Of a DNA stretch of 64,000 bases, positions 1 through 7,996 are shown one piece after another; position 1 is the first letter of the stretch, and every line of letters begins with the position of its first letter. Origin of the DNA: Pelosinus sp. UFO1 (GTDB lineage Bacteria; Bacillota; Negativicutes; DSM-13327); contig NZ_CP008852.1 of assembly GCF_000725345.1 (NCBI RefSeq), forward strand, positions 4,973,001-5,037,000, written 5' to 3'. Below the pieces are notes generated by a model. The model made no database searches. It saw nothing but the letters and a program-made list of their open reading frames with translations, and was not told the DNA's origin. Made by a program: the position numbers and the translations under genes.

Positions 1-310
1 GCCAGTAAAGGAACTACTGAGCGAGGCAAAAGAGCTTTTGATGTCATATGAATGGCCTGGTAACATTAAACAGTTACAAGGAGTGGTAGAGCAGGCCTTC
101 TTTAATACAGAAGGAAGTAAAATTGCTTTGAAGGATATTAGCCTGCTTGGTGAGACGGGCATTAGTTCTGCTTGGAAAGAAGATAAAGAGATCTTTGTAG
201 AGGCATGGAAGGTTGCCGGTGGTAACATTAGCCGTTTAGCGAATATGTTAGATGTTAGTCGTGTTACGTTGTACAGATATTTGAAAAAATTTGGTTTAGA
301 TAAAGAATAG
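1..310 (+). CDS. sigma-54-dependent regulator, C-terminal part (5' end outside window)
   Basis: The reading frame is open from the first bases, so the gene starts upstream of the window. The visible part begins just before YEWPGNIKQLQGVVEQAF, which matches the WPGN(V/I)(R/K)(E/Q)L motif closing the AAA+ domain of sigma-54 activators. It ends with a Fis-type helix-turn-helix, seen as GGNISRLANMLDVSRVTLYR. The product should be an enhancer-binding protein that drives open-complex formation by sigma-54 RNA polymerase. The GAFTGA loop and sensor domain are not visible, so the signal and targets are unknown. trmB starts 20 bases downstream with no visible terminator between them, so the two may be cotranscribed. 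Confidence 0.85.
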   Translation, partial: PVKELLSEAKELLMSYEWPGNIKQLQGVVEQAFFNTEGSKIALKDISLLGETGISSAWKEDKEIFVEAWKVAGGNISRLANMLDVSRVTLYRYLKKFGLDKE

Positions 311-330
311 AGGATATAGGTGGTATAGGA

Positions 331-1020
331 ATGCGACTAAGAAGAAAGCCGTGGGTAGACGCGGCCTTAGAAGAATATAAAGATATCGTAGTAATAAAAG
401 AAATTCCCTATGGTACTTATGGAAAGCCAGATCAGGAGAGAACGAATGTTCATGAGCATAGAAAAGGGCATTGGCATGAAGTTTTTGGTCGAAATGCGCC
501 TTTGCACGTTGAACTTGGAACAGGTAAGGGGAAGTTCATCACCCAGTTGGCAGAAGAAAATCCAGAAATTAATTTTATTGGAATTGAGGCCCAACAAGAT
601 GTTTTATACTATGCGGCCCTAAAGGCAAGGGAAAAGAACCTTACTAATGTTCGGTTGCTTGTTTTTGATATTAACCAAGTATTAGATATTTTCGCTCCAG
701 GTGAGGTAGATCGATTCTATATTAACTTTTGTGATCCATGGCCTAAGGCGCGGCATGCTAGACGACGTTTAACCCATGCCAACTTCCTGGACAAGTATCG
801 CCTACTACTAGCAAAGGGCGGAGAAATATTCTTTAAGACCGATAATAGGCCTCTATTTGATTTTTCATTAGAGCAGTTTGCAGCTTGTAATTTAGAAGTA
901 AACCAAGTAACTTTTGATTTGCATAAGAGTGATTATCAAGGAAATGTAATGACAGAATATGAGACGAAATTTAGTGGCATGGGTACAAGTATTAATCGGT
1001 GTGAGATAAAATTTCCATAG
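331..1020 (+). CDS. trmB: tRNA (guanine-N7-)-methyltransferase
   Basis: This 229-residue protein is the SAM-dependent enzyme that makes m7G46 in the tRNA variable loop. The SAM-binding loop is visible as VELGTGKGKF around residues 60-70, followed by the acidic strand end FIGIEA. The family signature FCDPWPKARHARRRL lies near residues 132-146. A C-terminal KTDN motif and the Y-TEYE-KF ending are also typical. The length matches the single-domain bacterial enzyme. The ATG is preceded by a purine-rich GGTGGTATAGG stretch. It is a housekeeping gene, and nothing in it is unusual. Confidence 0.95.
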   Translation: MRLRRKPWVDAALEEYKDIVVIKEIPYGTYGKPDQERTNVHEHRKGHWHEVFGRNAPLHVELGTGKGKFITQLAEENPEINFIGIEAQQDVLYYAALKAREKNLTNVRLLVFDINQVLDIFAPGEVDRFYINFCDPWPKARHARRRLTHANFLDKYRLLLAKGGEIFFKTDNRPLFDFSLEQFAACNLEVNQVTFDLHKSDYQGNVMTEYETKFSGMGTSINRCEIKFP

Positions 1021-1112
1021 AAAATATTGTTTTTAAAAAATTTTTATAACAGAAATCAAAGTTGCGGCATAGAATGTAACAAATGTAGTGGGAGCAAAAA
1101 GGGAGTGTTGCT

Positions 1113-2327
1113 ATGCCGCGTCAAAACATGTCTTATATGGTTCCTGAGCCCTTGGAACCACTCAACGTAGAAGAAATGAAATTTTGGTTGCGAATCATGG
1201 AAGAGCATGCCATATTTATTAAGTCCGGTTTACCTAAAGATAATTCTGACTTAATCGATGAGGCCGAATCTTTTCAACGTGAATTCGAATCCTTGCGCGT
1301 ACGCGCGGAAAGAGTACAAAATGACAAGAAATTCATGGAGATCGTTACTGACGCTCAGGTTTTAGTAAAGGACTTTTATACTTATAAACGTGGTTTATTA
1401 CATCAGATGCTCGAGTGCAAATTAGCGGGTTGTAATTTTCCCCTGTTCTTAGATCATATGGCTCGTGAAGCAGAATATTTCCTGCGTCTATTAGAAAAAA
1501 TGAAAAATTGCAGAGTGGCTTTAAGCGGGGGAACAAAGGCACAAGAAAATGTATTTTGGCTTCGTATTATGGCGGATCATACTTATTTTATTAGTCATTT
1601 ATTAGATCCTTCTGAACGTAAATTAATTCAGACTGCAAATGAGTTTTCCCAAGAATTTGATGAATTATTTTTGCAAGGAAGAGATTTCTCTAGTATGTTG
1701 CAGGGGTATCCTGAGGTTCCTTCTTTCAAACGGTTTATTCAAGATGTTCGTGTTTCCGTTTTGCGTCTGAGAGATTTTAAACGTGCCGCACAAGATATGA
1801 TCGAAGAGTGCCGTTTAGTAGGATTAATTCCTGCCTTGCTGGCAGATCATTTTAGACGAGAAGCCGAGCATTTTCTATTAATCTTGACGATGATGGAAAA
1901 AGGCGTCGTGAAAAACATGGCGGTTGCATCCTTGGAGGATATTGGAGAGACCCCTTTAATGGAAACAATAATAGACACGAATGATAAGTGTAAGATACCG
2001 ACTTTAATGAAACCAGGACGTGATGAGGATTTTCCAGAAGAAGTAAGAGAACCAGAAATAGAGCCAGTGCTTGAACCAAAAGTAGAAGTAGAAATGGTTA
2101 CGAATGAAAAGATGAACAGTAAAATTAAAATGAGTAAAGAGCCTAAGTACAGCAAACTGGAAAGCAAGGGGAAAGCATTCCAGGAAAAAGAAGTAGTAAA
2201 AGCGGAAGCCATTTTGCAAGAAGAAAATGTGAATCCTGTGATGGAAAAAGTAGAGAGCAAAACCAGTGATGTTAAATATAAATGGACCGGGAAATGGCCT
2301 CGTCAATTAGGGAAAAAACCTGAGTAA
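1113..2327 (+). CDS. DUF2935 protein with two repeated helical domains and a charged tail
   Basis: The 404-residue protein has two copies of a roughly 125-residue alpha-helical module, at about residues 18-140 and 145-270. Each begins with a motif of the type FWLRIMxxHxxFI and ends with DHxxREAExFLxxL. The paired His and Glu residues resemble a four-helix metal-binding arrangement, which is an inference. Such DUF2935 proteins are common in spore-forming Firmicutes and have no assigned reaction. Residues about 290-404 form a Lys/Glu/Pro-rich, low-complexity tail that looks disordered. The ATG has a GGGAGTG site upstream, and a bidirectional terminator follows the stop. Confidence 0.8.
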   Translation: MPRQNMSYMVPEPLEPLNVEEMKFWLRIMEEHAIFIKSGLPKDNSDLIDEAESFQREFESLRVRAERVQNDKKFMEIVTDAQVLVKDFYTYKRGLLHQMLECKLAGCNFPLFLDHMAREAEYFLRLLEKMKNCRVALSGGTKAQENVFWLRIMADHTYFISHLLDPSERKLIQTANEFSQEFDELFLQGRDFSSMLQGYPEVPSFKRFIQDVRVSVLRLRDFKRAAQDMIEECRLVGLIPALLADHFRREAEHFLLILTMMEKGVVKNMAVASLEDIGETPLMETIIDTNDKCKIPTLMKPGRDEDFPEEVREPEIEPVLEPKVEVEMVTNEKMNSKIKMSKEPKYSKLESKGKAFQEKEVVKAEAILQEENVNPVMEKVESKTSDVKYKWTGKWPRQLGKKPE

Positions 2328-2343
2328 GTAGTTTGCCAGGTAA

Positions 2344-2380
2344 TAAAAAAGGACTTGGCATTTAAGCCAAGTCTTTTTTA
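2344..2380. terminator. bidirectional rho-independent terminator
   Basis: GACTTGGC and GCCAAGTC (2352-2373) form an 8-bp stem with a six-base loop. It is flanked by seven A on the left and six T on the right, so it can stop transcription from both converging genes. The right flank overlaps the stop codon of the minus-strand gene. Confidence 0.85.
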
Positions 2381-3355
2381 TTCTGAAATTGGTAAGGGTA
2401 TTACTGCTATATATCCTAATAGTTGTCGCTCGGTATTTGTAGTTGATAATAAACGCCCATTTGCTAAATCAATCATACTAAGATCGGCGAAGATATGGCT
2501 AGTTGCGATCGCCAAGTTACTGCTTGGCAATAGATGTAGGCACGAGATAGAACGACCAAGCTTAATATGACGGGTGATCGTGGCACTCGGGAGATCAATT
2601 ACCGTAATTGAACCGCTTTCTTCATTCACAATATAGGCAACTTGTTCGGTAGAGGAGATTGCGACGTGGCAAGGGTAGGCAGGAGAGCTGCTTTTATCCT
2701 GAGGATAAAGACAAGTATCACTAATCATAGTACTAGGATTAGATTCATTTGCCTCTGTTGGTTTAAAGACTATAATTCCTTCTAATGTAAAAGCAGTACT
2801 AGTAAAGGGTATTAAAATGGTATATCCTGCATCATCTAAGATAATATTGGTTGGAATTCCTGGAATAGGAAACTCTTGTACTAATTCCCCCTTGGGAGTG
2901 AAAACTGCAAGGAAGCCTTGATTATCTTGTTCCCATACGCTGTAGACAGCCGTAGAACTGGCAGCTAGACCAACACAAGAAGCTTCTTCCGGGTTCCCCC
3001 AAGAAACTAGGGACATAGAAGGTATCGTAAGAGAGTATAGCCTGCCATTGGGATCGGCTATGTAGGCACAAGTATCATCCGGAGCTAAGGTGAATTGTGC
3101 GGGCGGAGGTAGTTGTACTGGCAAACGGTAAACTGATTTTTGTTCTAAATTGGCGACGAAAATTGCGCCAGTGCCGTTGGTACCGATCACTGGCATATAA
3201 GCTTTACTGTAATCAGAGGACAATCGTAGTTCGGTAGGGGTATATTCTAGGGGGTACGGCATTTCAGCTATGATTTCTCCTTGTTCGCCATCGACAAGGA
3301 GCAAGGCATGGGTAGTATCGTCAATTACTAATAGTTGATATGACAGACTTTCCAT
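2378..3355 (-). CDS. YncE/YVTN-type beta-propeller protein, no signal peptide
   Basis: The 325-residue protein is built of repeated blade-like segments such as LLVIDDTTHALLLVDGEQG, AYIADPNGRLYSL and AYIVNEESGSITVIDLPSA. The spacing is typical of seven-bladed propellers of the YVTN/YncE or lactonase type. No signal peptide or membrane segment is visible, so it is probably cytoplasmic. No catalytic residues can be pointed to, and the ligand or partner is unknown. The ATG at 3355 is preceded on the minus strand by GAGGTGAGC. It converges with the DUF2935 gene and diverges from the FtsW-like gene. Confidence 0.7.
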   Translation of the reverse strand: MESLSYQLLVIDDTTHALLLVDGEQGEIIAEMPYPLEYTPTELRLSSDYSKAYMPVIGTNGTGAIFVANLEQKSVYRLPVQLPPPAQFTLAPDDTCAYIADPNGRLYSLTIPSMSLVSWGNPEEASCVGLAASSTAVYSVWEQDNQGFLAVFTPKGELVQEFPIPGIPTNIILDDAGYTILIPFTSTAFTLEGIIVFKPTEANESNPSTMISDTCLYPQDKSSSPAYPCHVAISSTEQVAYIVNEESGSITVIDLPSATITRHIKLGRSISCLHLLPSSNLAIATSHIFADLSMIDLANGRLLSTTNTERQLLGYIAVIPLPISE

Positions 3356-3428
3356 GTGCTCACCTCGATTATCCCAGTTTAAGAGTGTTATTTCCTTATA
3401 TATTATTCATGTAATGGCAAATTGGTTA

Positions 3429-3457
3429 TTGGGTATGAAGAATTAATTTTGTATAAT
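3429..3457 (+). promoter_or_regulatory. sigma-A promoter for the FtsW/RodA-like gene
   Basis: TTGGGT at 3429-3434 and a perfect TATAAT at 3452-3457 are separated by 17 bases. The start codon lies 30 bases downstream. Confidence 0.7.
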
Positions 3458-3487
3458 AGGGGTAGAGAGTCGTGAAGGAGAAATAAA

Positions 3488-4678
3488 ATGAGTAGGTTAT
3501 CAAGATTGTGGAGAAGTAGCACAGAAGCTGTTATTTGCATTACCCTATTATTATTCCTTATTGGCACAGTTAATATTTTTAGTGCAAGCTTCGTAGAAGC
3601 AGGTCAAACAATAGGAGATGGCTATTATTATCTAAAACGGCATATTATGACCTTTGGTATTGGTATGATTGCTATGATGATGATGAGTCGGATTGACTAC
3701 CACCGTTTGAATCGGTTGTTAGGACCATTAATGTTGGTGACAGTATGTTTATTAATTGCGGTACATTTTGTTGGCGTGCAAGTAAATGGTGCTCGGCGTT
3801 GGTTAAACCTTGGTTTTCAGTTTCAACCCTCAGAACTTGCCAAATTGACAGGGCTGATGATAACAGCGGTTCATTTGGGGCCTTTAATTGATCGTAAACG
3901 TAGAATCACCTTGTTATCTGTACCTTTCTACATTGCAATCATATTGGGAGTTATGGTATTAAAACAACCAGATATGGGGACGGCAGTCATTATCGTAGGT
4001 GTGTGCCTTATTCTATATATTCTCGCAGGGCTACCTAAACAACAAGTATTTATTTTACTAGGACTCGGTGCTGCCCTATTTGTATATGCCACTTTTGCAG
4101 CTGCTTATCGTGCAGAACGGATTGCTGCATGGATTAATCCTTGGGCCTATCAACAGGGGATTGGTTATCAGACGGTACAAGGCTTACTGGCTATCGGTTC
4201 AGGTGGATTCTGGGGGACAGGATTTGGTATGGGATCGAGTAAGTTTCATTATTTGCCTGAGGCGCATACGGATTTTGCCTTTGCCGTATTGTGTCAGGAA
4301 ATGGGGTTTGTTGGTGCAATTGTAGTGTTGTCACTGATTGCATTATTAGCTTTTTATGGCGGCAAAATTGCATTAAAAGCTCCAGATGGATTGGGTAAAA
4401 TGCTAGCGATGGGCAGCATAGTTTTAGTCGGGGGACAGGCTGTCATTAACATTGCAATGGTTTCAGGTTTGTTACCCGTTGTTGGTGTACCTTTGCCCTT
4501 TATTAGTTTTGGCGGAACATCCTTAATTGTGAATCTAACGGCAATTGGCATTTTGCTTAATGTAGGGCGGCAAGCTGATCGGGCATTGCCACAAGGTCCT
4601 GTAATAGAATCCGATCCGAGTCGAGATATCCGGTTAAAAAAGGCTAGACAAGCGAGAAATCTAAATAGAATTAAGTAA
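3488..4678 (+). CDS. FtsW/RodA/SpoVE-family peptidoglycan polymerase
   Basis: This is a 396-residue SEDS-family integral membrane protein with about ten hydrophobic segments. The family polymerises lipid II into glycan strands and works with a class B PBP. Visible hallmarks are NGARRWL (about residue 98), FQPSELAK (about residue 112), KQPDMGTAV and the C-terminal VGVPLPFISFGGTS. The length and the ISFGGTS signature fit FtsW/SpoVE slightly better than RodA, but the exact paralogue cannot be settled. There is no neighbouring mur/fts cluster, so it may be a stand-alone paralogue. The start ATG has GAAGGAG eight bases upstream. Confidence 0.85.
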   Translation: MSRLSRLWRSSTEAVICITLLLFLIGTVNIFSASFVEAGQTIGDGYYYLKRHIMTFGIGMIAMMMMSRIDYHRLNRLLGPLMLVTVCLLIAVHFVGVQVNGARRWLNLGFQFQPSELAKLTGLMITAVHLGPLIDRKRRITLLSVPFYIAIILGVMVLKQPDMGTAVIIVGVCLILYILAGLPKQQVFILLGLGAALFVYATFAAAYRAERIAAWINPWAYQQGIGYQTVQGLLAIGSGGFWGTGFGMGSSKFHYLPEAHTDFAFAVLCQEMGFVGAIVVLSLIALLAFYGGKIALKAPDGLGKMLAMGSIVLVGGQAVINIAMVSGLLPVVGVPLPFISFGGTSLIVNLTAIGILLNVGRQADRALPQGPVIESDPSRDIRLKKARQARNLNRIK

Positions 4679-4684
4679 GTGATA

Positions 4685-4713
4685 AGAGGTAGTTACCAAA
4701 CTATCTCTTTTTG
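4685..4713 (+). terminator. rho-independent terminator
   Basis: AGAGGTAGTT (4685-4694) pairs with AACTATCTCT (4699-4708) with one mismatch-type pair. A T-run at 4709-4713 follows, directly downstream of the FtsW-like gene. Confidence 0.75.
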
Positions 4714-4739
4714 ATTAGAAAAATGTAAACCTGGTAATA

Positions 4740-4871
4740 ATAAAGAAGACTTGATTCAGATGGAGTTTTAACTCCAGCTGAATCTTAGCCCTTCTTATCC
4801 AGGGACTTAGCCGCTCTTAACTCCCACTTATCGAAGATGGGAGTCTTAGAGCGGGTTAGTCATCGGATAAA
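4740..4871 (-). repeat. 132-bp palindromic intergenic element, short form
   Basis: Read on the minus strand, it opens with TTTATCCGATGACTAA and closes with AAGTCTTCTTTAT. The same ends enclose the much longer element at 38342-38879 on the plus strand. The inner part is an imperfect long hairpin in which CCGCTCTAAGACTCCCA pairs with GTGGGAGTTAAGAGCGG. A second hairpin, centred on 4757-4786, pairs GATTCAGATGGAGTT with AACTCCAGCTGAATC. There is no ORF inside. It looks like a non-autonomous, MITE/REP-like mobile sequence. Confidence 0.75.
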
Positions 4872-4894
4872 AAGTAATAGGAGGTGGTAAGGTT

Positions 4895-5176
4895 GTGTTT
4901 GGAATATTACGTATAGGAGCTTATTTAGTGAGTGGACTGACTGTTTGGCAGTTCTTTCAAGGGGATATAGGAGGCATGAATGGTGCATTACATAAAGCCT
5001 TAACCCTTGATCCGAGCCATGGTATGCTTTTAGGTGTATGCGCAGGAGTTAGCAATTTTACAGGTATTGATGTAAGTTTGATTCGTTTCATTTGGGCTTT
5101 ACTGGCTTTCTATCGCGGGGCCGGCATAGCATTATATATACTCGCCTTTCTGATTATGCCAACATATGGGCAATAA
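4895..5176 (+). CDS. PspC-domain small membrane protein
   Basis: The 93-residue protein has an N-terminal hydrophobic stretch (about residues 3-22). Its PspC-type C-terminal half contains GVCAGVSNFTGIDVSLIRF followed by a transmembrane segment ending in LIMP. PspC domains belong to the phage-shock, envelope-stress family. Small stand-alone PspC proteins occur widely in Firmicutes, usually without an assigned role. It starts at a GTG with AGGAGGTGG nine bases upstream. It lies alone on its strand just before cotJABC and may be transcribed separately, since a candidate sporulation promoter follows it. Confidence 0.8.
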   Translation: MFGILRIGAYLVSGLTVWQFFQGDIGGMNGALHKALTLDPSHGMLLGVCAGVSNFTGIDVSLIRFIWALLAFYRGAGIALYILAFLIMPTYGQ

Positions 5177-5195
5177 TCAGATTTTTTTTGTAAAG

Positions 5196-5224
5196 TCACA
5201 TAAATATGACCAATTACATAAGAT
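5196..5224 (+). promoter_or_regulatory. candidate sigma-E-type promoter for cotJABC
   Basis: TCACATA at 5196-5202 and CATAAGAT at 5217-5224 are 14 bases apart. They resemble the B. subtilis sigma-E consensus KMATATT-N14-CATACAHT at 5 of 7 and 6 of 8 positions. The site lies 31 bases before cotJA, whose homologues are under mother-cell sigma-E control. This is an inference from consensus only. Confidence 0.4.
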
Positions 5225-5255
5225 ACAGTAAGTTAGTGACGAGGAGGGTGGATCA

Positions 5256-5489
5256 GTGAAACGGGATGAAGATATAAATTTAGCTGAAGAGATAGAGGAC
5301 CAAGAAGAACCGGAGAGAGTAAAGAAAGAAATGTGGAATTCTCACGGTCACAATGGACATAGTGGAATGCTATTAGCCCATGCTTATGTTTTATGGCAAT
5401 GTTATGATGACGCCTTTTGTCCTCAAGAGGCTTTGATGAAAGGAACATTATTCCCTGAATTGTATGGTGTGTATCCTATACCCAATTGA
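5256..5489 (+). CDS. cotJA: spore coat-associated protein CotJA
   Basis: The 77-residue protein has a charged N-terminal part. The conserved CotJA core is LAHAYVLWQCYDDAFCPQEA followed by ALMKGTLFPELY. CotJA is a small protein of the spore coat that assembles together with CotJC. The start is a GTG with GAGGAGGG upstream. cotJB starts 19 bases after the stop. The Glu/Arg-rich N-terminus (residues 1-30) is longer and more acidic than in B. subtilis CotJA. Confidence 0.88.
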   Translation: MKRDEDINLAEEIEDQEEPERVKKEMWNSHGHNGHSGMLLAHAYVLWQCYDDAFCPQEALMKGTLFPELYGVYPIPN

Positions 5490-5508
5490 AACGTTGGAGG
5501 TGAAAATA

Positions 5509-5766
5509 GTGAGTTGTGAACAGCAAATTAGTATGCTGAAAAAGATTCAGGAGATACAGTTTGTTGCGTTAGAGCTTAATTTATATTTAGATACCCATCC
5601 TATGGATAGGGATGCAATTAATGATTTTAATTGTGCTGCTGAGAGGTTAAGAAAACATGTAAAAGCGTATGAAGATGAATATGGGCCGCTTTTAAATTTT
5701 GGTTTTGGCGGATATTCCAATGAACCATGGCAATGGTCACAAGGTCCATGGCCATGGGAACTATAG
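5509..5766 (+). CDS. cotJB: spore coat protein CotJB
   Basis: The chosen GTG at 5509 has GGAGG eight bases upstream and gives an 85-residue protein. A longer in-frame ORF from 5464 would overlap cotJA and lacks a ribosome site. The core LKKIQEIQFVALELNLYLDT and DRDAINDF matches CotJB. The protein ends in an aromatic tail containing EPWQWSQGPWPWEL. It is the second gene of the cotJABC operon and is needed in the family for normal spore-coat composition. Confidence 0.88.
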   Translation: MSCEQQISMLKKIQEIQFVALELNLYLDTHPMDRDAINDFNCAAERLRKHVKAYEDEYGPLLNFGFGGYSNEPWQWSQGPWPWEL

Positions 5767-5782
5767 ATGGGGGAATCGCATA

Positions 5783-6376
5783 ATGTGGATATATGAGAAA
5801 AAATTACAGCACCCCGTAAAAGTTACTTGCCCTGACGTAGCTTTTGCCAAGCTAGTAGTTACTCAATATGGTGGACCAGATGGTGAGTTAGGTGCATCTT
5901 TGCGATATTTGAATCAACGATATTCTATGCCCACGGATAAATCGATAGCGTTACTTACTGATATCGGTACAGAAGAAATGGCCCATATGGAAATGATAGC
6001 AGCTTTGGTATATAAATTAACGGATGGGGCTAGTCCGAAGGATTATGAAGCGGCTGGTTGGGGTGGTCAGTATGTCCAGCATAATCACGGACTGTTTTGG
6101 ACAGATGCTAATGGAGTACCTTGGTCAGCAAAATATATTGCCTGCCTTGGTGACCCTATTGCAGATTTAACAGAGGATATGGCAGCAGAGCAAAAGGCTC
6201 GAGTTACCTACGAACATCTTATTGAGATGACGAATGACCCTTGTGTAAAAGATATGCTGCGTTTTTTATGGCAAAGAGAAGTAGTTCATTTCCAACGATT
6301 TGGTGAATGCTTGAATGATGTGCAAGAACACATGAGCAAAAAGAACATGTGGTGTGGCTGTGATAGAGAAAAATAA
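5783..6376 (+). CDS. cotJC: spore coat protein CotJC, manganese-catalase family
   Basis: The ATG at 5783 (MWIYEKKLQHPV) gives a 197-residue protein. Upstream in-frame ATGs lie inside cotJB and were rejected. Four-helix-bundle ligand motifs of manganese catalases are visible: DIGTEEMAHMEMIA (about residues 64-77) and REVVHFQRFGE (about residues 168-178). CotJC is a coat protein whose homologues retain a dimanganese-catalase fold, so it may detoxify peroxide at the spore surface. It closes the operon and is followed by a strong terminator. Confidence 0.92.
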   Translation: MWIYEKKLQHPVKVTCPDVAFAKLVVTQYGGPDGELGASLRYLNQRYSMPTDKSIALLTDIGTEEMAHMEMIAALVYKLTDGASPKDYEAAGWGGQYVQHNHGLFWTDANGVPWSAKYIACLGDPIADLTEDMAAEQKARVTYEHLIEMTNDPCVKDMLRFLWQREVVHFQRFGECLNDVQEHMSKKNMWCGCDREK

Positions 6377-6389
6377 AAGATCATAGGAT

Positions 6390-6433
6390 CGCCCTATCAA
6401 GGAGATTTTCTTCTTAATAGGGCGGTTTTTTTT
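6390..6433 (+). terminator. terminator of cotJABC
   Basis: CGCCCTAT (6390-6397) pairs with ATAGGGCG (6417-6424), followed by G and eight T at 6426-6433. Confidence 0.85.
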
Positions 6434-6552
6434 ATGGTAATAGAGGTCTATCAAATAGCAGCTATGGCAGTGAGTTGTATATTTTTGTGAAGAAGTAGAT
6501 TAATGTCGAAAAAACAGTGTATAGTGTTTTTGGTGAGATTTGTTGATCTCTT

Positions 6553-6638
6553 TAAATATATCTGGGAATCTATACCTTTTTCTAGAGGTAATGATTTGAA
6601 AAACCAGTTACTCTATAAAGAGTATTGAAGTAGGGTAA
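6553..6638 (+). repeat. dispersed upstream element, copy a
   Basis: The core GGGAATCTATACC, then TTTTTCTAGAGGTAATGATT, is shared with copies at 8486, 11490 and 17521. It contains an imperfect dyad TACCT-N8-AGGTA. After the core, GAAAAACCA and a weak hairpin around TACTCTATAAAGAGTATT resemble the tail of copy b. It lies about 130 bases before the MBL-fold hydrolase. The remainder of this 389-base gap shows no gene. Confidence 0.6.
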
Positions 6639-6707
6639 GATAAGTCTAAAGATCTGGATTTATCTATTAGGACAATCTCTAGGATGATTGTAGATAAGGA
6701 TTGTTGA

Positions 6708-6742
6708 AAAAAAACTAAGACACAACCACCGTCCCCGTTTCT
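6708..6742. repeat. REP-like GC-rich palindrome remnant
   Basis: CTAAGA and TCTTAG enclose a C-rich run containing ACCGTCCCCG, in an otherwise AT-rich gap. It resembles the GGGGACGG-type extragenic palindromes often seen in clostridial and Negativicutes genomes. It may be a degraded copy. Confidence 0.35.
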
Positions 6743-6765
6743 TAGAAAAATCAAAGGACAAGTTG

Positions 6766-7485
6766 GTGAATAGGATGCTTAAATTTATTGGTATTGGTAG
6801 TGCGTTCAATACTAAATGGGGTAATACAAGTGCTTTTATAAAAAAGAATAATGGCCTATTTCTGTTTGACTGTGGCGGAACCGTTTTTCACAGGCTGCAA
6901 GAATTAAGCATATTTGACGGGGTGAAGAATTTATATATTGTCATAACTCATACGCACCCTGACCATGTAGGAAGCCTTGGAGAAGTGATTTTTTATTGTT
7001 ACTATATCTTGGGATGTAAGCCGACTGTTTTTTTCCCTAATCGGGAATTAATAGAGAATTTCTTTGCATGCATCGGAGTTAGCAAGGATATGTACGTGCT
7101 TGATAGTCGTGAAAAGTCAGGTGTGATCGATAAAGACTTTGGAGATGTTAGCATTGAATTTTTGTCGGTTACACATGTAGAAACGATTCCTGCCTACGGT
7201 TTCATTATGAAGCAGAAAACAGGAGCATTCTATTATAGCGGAGATGCTAATAATATAAGCCAAGAAGTTCTAACTCGATTTCGAAATGGAGAGTTTGACC
7301 AAGTGTATCAAGATACTTGTGGACTAGATTATGAAGGAAATAGCCATATGTCGCTAAGGAAGTTGGAAGAAATTATTAGCATTGAGTTTCGGGATAAGGT
7401 GAACTGTATGCATCTAGATAACCATATTCATCCTAAAGAGGTCATAGACAAAGGTTTTAATGTGGTAGAAATATTTAGGGGATAA
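6766..7485 (+). CDS. MBL-fold metallo-hydrolase, RNase Z-like
   Basis: The protein has 239 residues. The metal-binding motif THTHPDHVG lies around residues 64-72. Later ligands appear as VTHVET, YYSGDAN and CMHLDNHIHP, so the fold looks complete. RNase Z-type and related metallo-beta-lactamase hydrolases share this layout, but the insert that holds the substrate in true tRNase Z cannot be recognised, so the substrate is open. GTG at 6766 was chosen because AAGGA ends seven bases before it. TTG 6763 and ATG 6775 are alternatives. It stands alone between accessory DNA and a terminator. Confidence 0.75.
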   Translation: MNRMLKFIGIGSAFNTKWGNTSAFIKKNNGLFLFDCGGTVFHRLQELSIFDGVKNLYIVITHTHPDHVGSLGEVIFYCYYILGCKPTVFFPNRELIENFFACIGVSKDMYVLDSREKSGVIDKDFGDVSIEFLSVTHVETIPAYGFIMKQKTGAFYYSGDANNISQEVLTRFRNGEFDQVYQDTCGLDYEGNSHMSLRKLEEIISIEFRDKVNCMHLDNHIHPKEVIDKGFNVVEIFRG

Positions 7486-7507
7486 CAGTGAGTCGGGAAG
7501 AAGAAAG

Positions 7508-7549
7508 AGTCAGTCCTACATTATTGAGTAATGCAGGACTGACTTTCGT
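7508..7549 (+). terminator. terminator-like hairpin after the MBL hydrolase
   Basis: AGTCAGTCCT (7508-7517) pairs with AGGACTGACT (7535-7544), and the arms extend inward. The T-rich tail is short (TTCGTT). Confidence 0.65.
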
Positions 7550-7567
7550 TATATTACGATGGTAATT

Positions 7568-7614
7568 AAAGCAGTAACTCAGAGCTGGTATTGCCAGCCC
7601 TGAGTTACTGCTTT
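7568..7614 (-). terminator. strong hairpin at the end of the 70-codon gene
   Basis: AAAGCAGTAACTCAG (7568-7582) pairs perfectly with CTGAGTTACTGCTTT (7600-7614), with a further small stem in the loop. It overlaps the stop codon of the minus-strand gene. The T-run is poor on both strands, so it may act in 3'-end protection rather than classical termination. Confidence 0.55.
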
Positions 7615-7825
7615 ATATGTGGGGCTGCAATAACCTTCCGTCTATAGTGTAGTAACCTGGATGATACGTTGCTCTGCCGTTTTTTATTCGATGTATATAT
7701 CTGCCATCAGGAGTTAAGCCCTTTAATGTACTGCTAAGATAAATACAACTCTTAGGGATGTGGCCTATGCAAACATTCGTATCATTTGGTGAATTTGTCA
7801 AATGGCCACAGACAGCACTTAGCAT
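7613..7825 (-). CDS. 70-residue orphan protein
   Basis: The ATG at 7825 is preceded by AAAGGAGGATTCTAAA, a near-perfect ribosome-binding site, so translation is likely. The protein is small and basic. It has three Cys (CGHL, NVCIGH, KSCIYL), several His and Tyr, and repeated motifs of the form DGRYIHRI and DGRLLQPHI. There is no signal peptide or membrane segment. I do not recognise a family. It lies alone in accessory DNA between an MBL hydrolase and a palindromic repeat. Cys and His spacing might support metal binding, but this is speculation. Confidence 0.55.
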   Translation of the reverse strand: MLSAVCGHLTNSPNDTNVCIGHIPKSCIYLSSTLKGLTPDGRYIHRIKNGRATYHPGYYTIDGRLLQPHI

Positions 7826-7996
7826 TTTAGAATCCTCCTTTTCAATATCGGGTTTTAATCATAAGAATATTTCAAGTTATTCATTAGTTTCTTTTAAGAT
7901 GGGTCTATTATTATAATGTATTGTACGATAGTAGCATCAAGAATATAACTCTTTTCATATAAGCAAAAGACTACGATTTTTGCCTGACTCAATAAG

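Noticed and set aside
1847-2306. Long minus-strand ORFs opposite the DUF2935 gene tail
   Set aside because: They are shadows of the Lys/Glu-rich coding region, with no ribosome sites.
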